Shown: one piece after another, positions 6,009 to 6,184 of the stretch
Position numbering within the stretch: the first letter of the stretch is position 1
Layout of the letters: each line of letters opens with the position of its first letter
Assembly (NCBI GenBank): GCA_016206275.1
Contig: JACQRY010000168.1
Span: 1-6,184, forward strand
DNA length: 6,184 nt
Source: Nitrososphaerota archaeon
Lineage (GTDB): Archaea; Thermoproteota; Nitrososphaeria; Nitrososphaerales; JACQRY01
Direction of reading: 5' to 3'
Program-made: the position numbers and the translations under genes
Notes under the pieces: generated by a model
What the model saw: the letters and a program-made list of their open reading frames with translations, nothing else
Database searches by the model: none
What the model was told of the DNA's origin: nothing

Positions 6009-6184
6009 ATGTCGCTGAGAAGATTGAAAACGAGCTTGGTCGAAAGAGTCGGCATCGTAACTGGAGGAACTGGAGCCCTCGGTAGAGCCGTTACCGAAGC
6101 CCTTATCCAGTCTGGCACCCGAGTTTCAATCCCCTTCATAGTGGATGAAGAGGTCAAGCTTCTGAAAAACAAGTTGCATAATTC
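6009..6184 (+). CDS. Short-chain dehydrogenase/reductase (partial, C-terminus off the right edge)
   Basis: The first 58 residues of an SDR-family NAD(P)-dependent oxidoreductase are present. They show the Rossmann start: strand VGIVTGG (14-20), the glycine-rich cofactor loop TGGTGALG (18-25, the TGxxx[AG]xG motif), helix GRAVTEALIQSG and the second strand RVSIPFI followed by VDEEVKLLKNK. The catalytic Ser-Tyr-Lys lies beyond the window, so neither substrate nor a degenerate active site can be judged; the cofactor preference is also unclear. An in-frame TAA directly abuts ATG 6009 (6006-6008), so this is the most upstream start. TTG 6024, with GAGAAG just upstream, would give a shorter N-terminus (MKTSLVERVGIV) closer to the usual family length. 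It follows the glucoamylase gene on the same strand after 136 bases. A role in sugar oxidation, such as a glucose dehydrogenase, is only a guess from that position. Confidence 0.88.
   Translation, partial: MSLRRLKTSLVERVGIVTGGTGALGRAVTEALIQSGTRVSIPFIVDEEVKLLKNKLHN

Noticed and set aside
1..6184. CRISPR arrays, insertion sequences or integrase sites
   Set aside because: No regularly spaced repeats of 20 or more bases, no transposase or integrase motifs, and no terminal inverted repeats were seen.

Overview
The window looks archaeal and from a chromosome, most likely a mesophilic or moderately thermophilic lineage near Nitrososphaerota, Bathyarchaeia or Thermoplasmatota. The exact phylum cannot be fixed by eye. 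The grounds are an Lrp/AsnC regulator of archaeal style, a free-standing 29-residue C2H2 zinc-finger protein, Shine-Dalgarno signals that are weak or absent at most starts, TATA-like boxes at leaderless or short-leader spacing, TTG starts, and a cytosolic GH15 glucoamylase of the prokaryotic three-domain type.

Layout. Positions 1-264 hold the N-terminal part of an Lrp/AsnC regulator on the minus strand, cut by the window edge. A divergent intergenic region follows (about 265-498), with four copies of a TAACCG-like word and a near-palindrome over the regulator's probable TATA box. Positions 499-3257 hold three tightly packed plus-strand genes. The first is a 162-residue helical-repeat protein with an aromatic C-terminus. 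The second is a 624-residue membrane protein built from five tandem two-helix hairpins (10 predicted TM segments). The third is a 113-residue thioredoxin-fold protein with a CxxC pair, whose TTG start overlaps the preceding stop. Positions 3294-3383 encode the C2H2 microprotein on the minus strand. Positions 3476-5872 encode the glucoamylase, with all expected GH15 catalytic residues visible. After 136 bases carrying two tiny overlapping ORFs, a short-chain dehydrogenase starts at 6009 and runs off the right edge.

How the genes may work together. The three-gene cassette is the least familiar part and the best candidate for something undescribed. The membrane protein and its upstream partner contain no cysteine, so the CxxC protein at the end is unlikely to act on them by thiol exchange. 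The divergent regulator may control the cassette through the TAACCG words. The glucoamylase has no signal peptide, so it probably releases glucose from intracellular glycogen or maltodextrins. The following SDR could act on a sugar or an unrelated substrate; the sequence does not decide this. All functional links between neighbours are inference from position.
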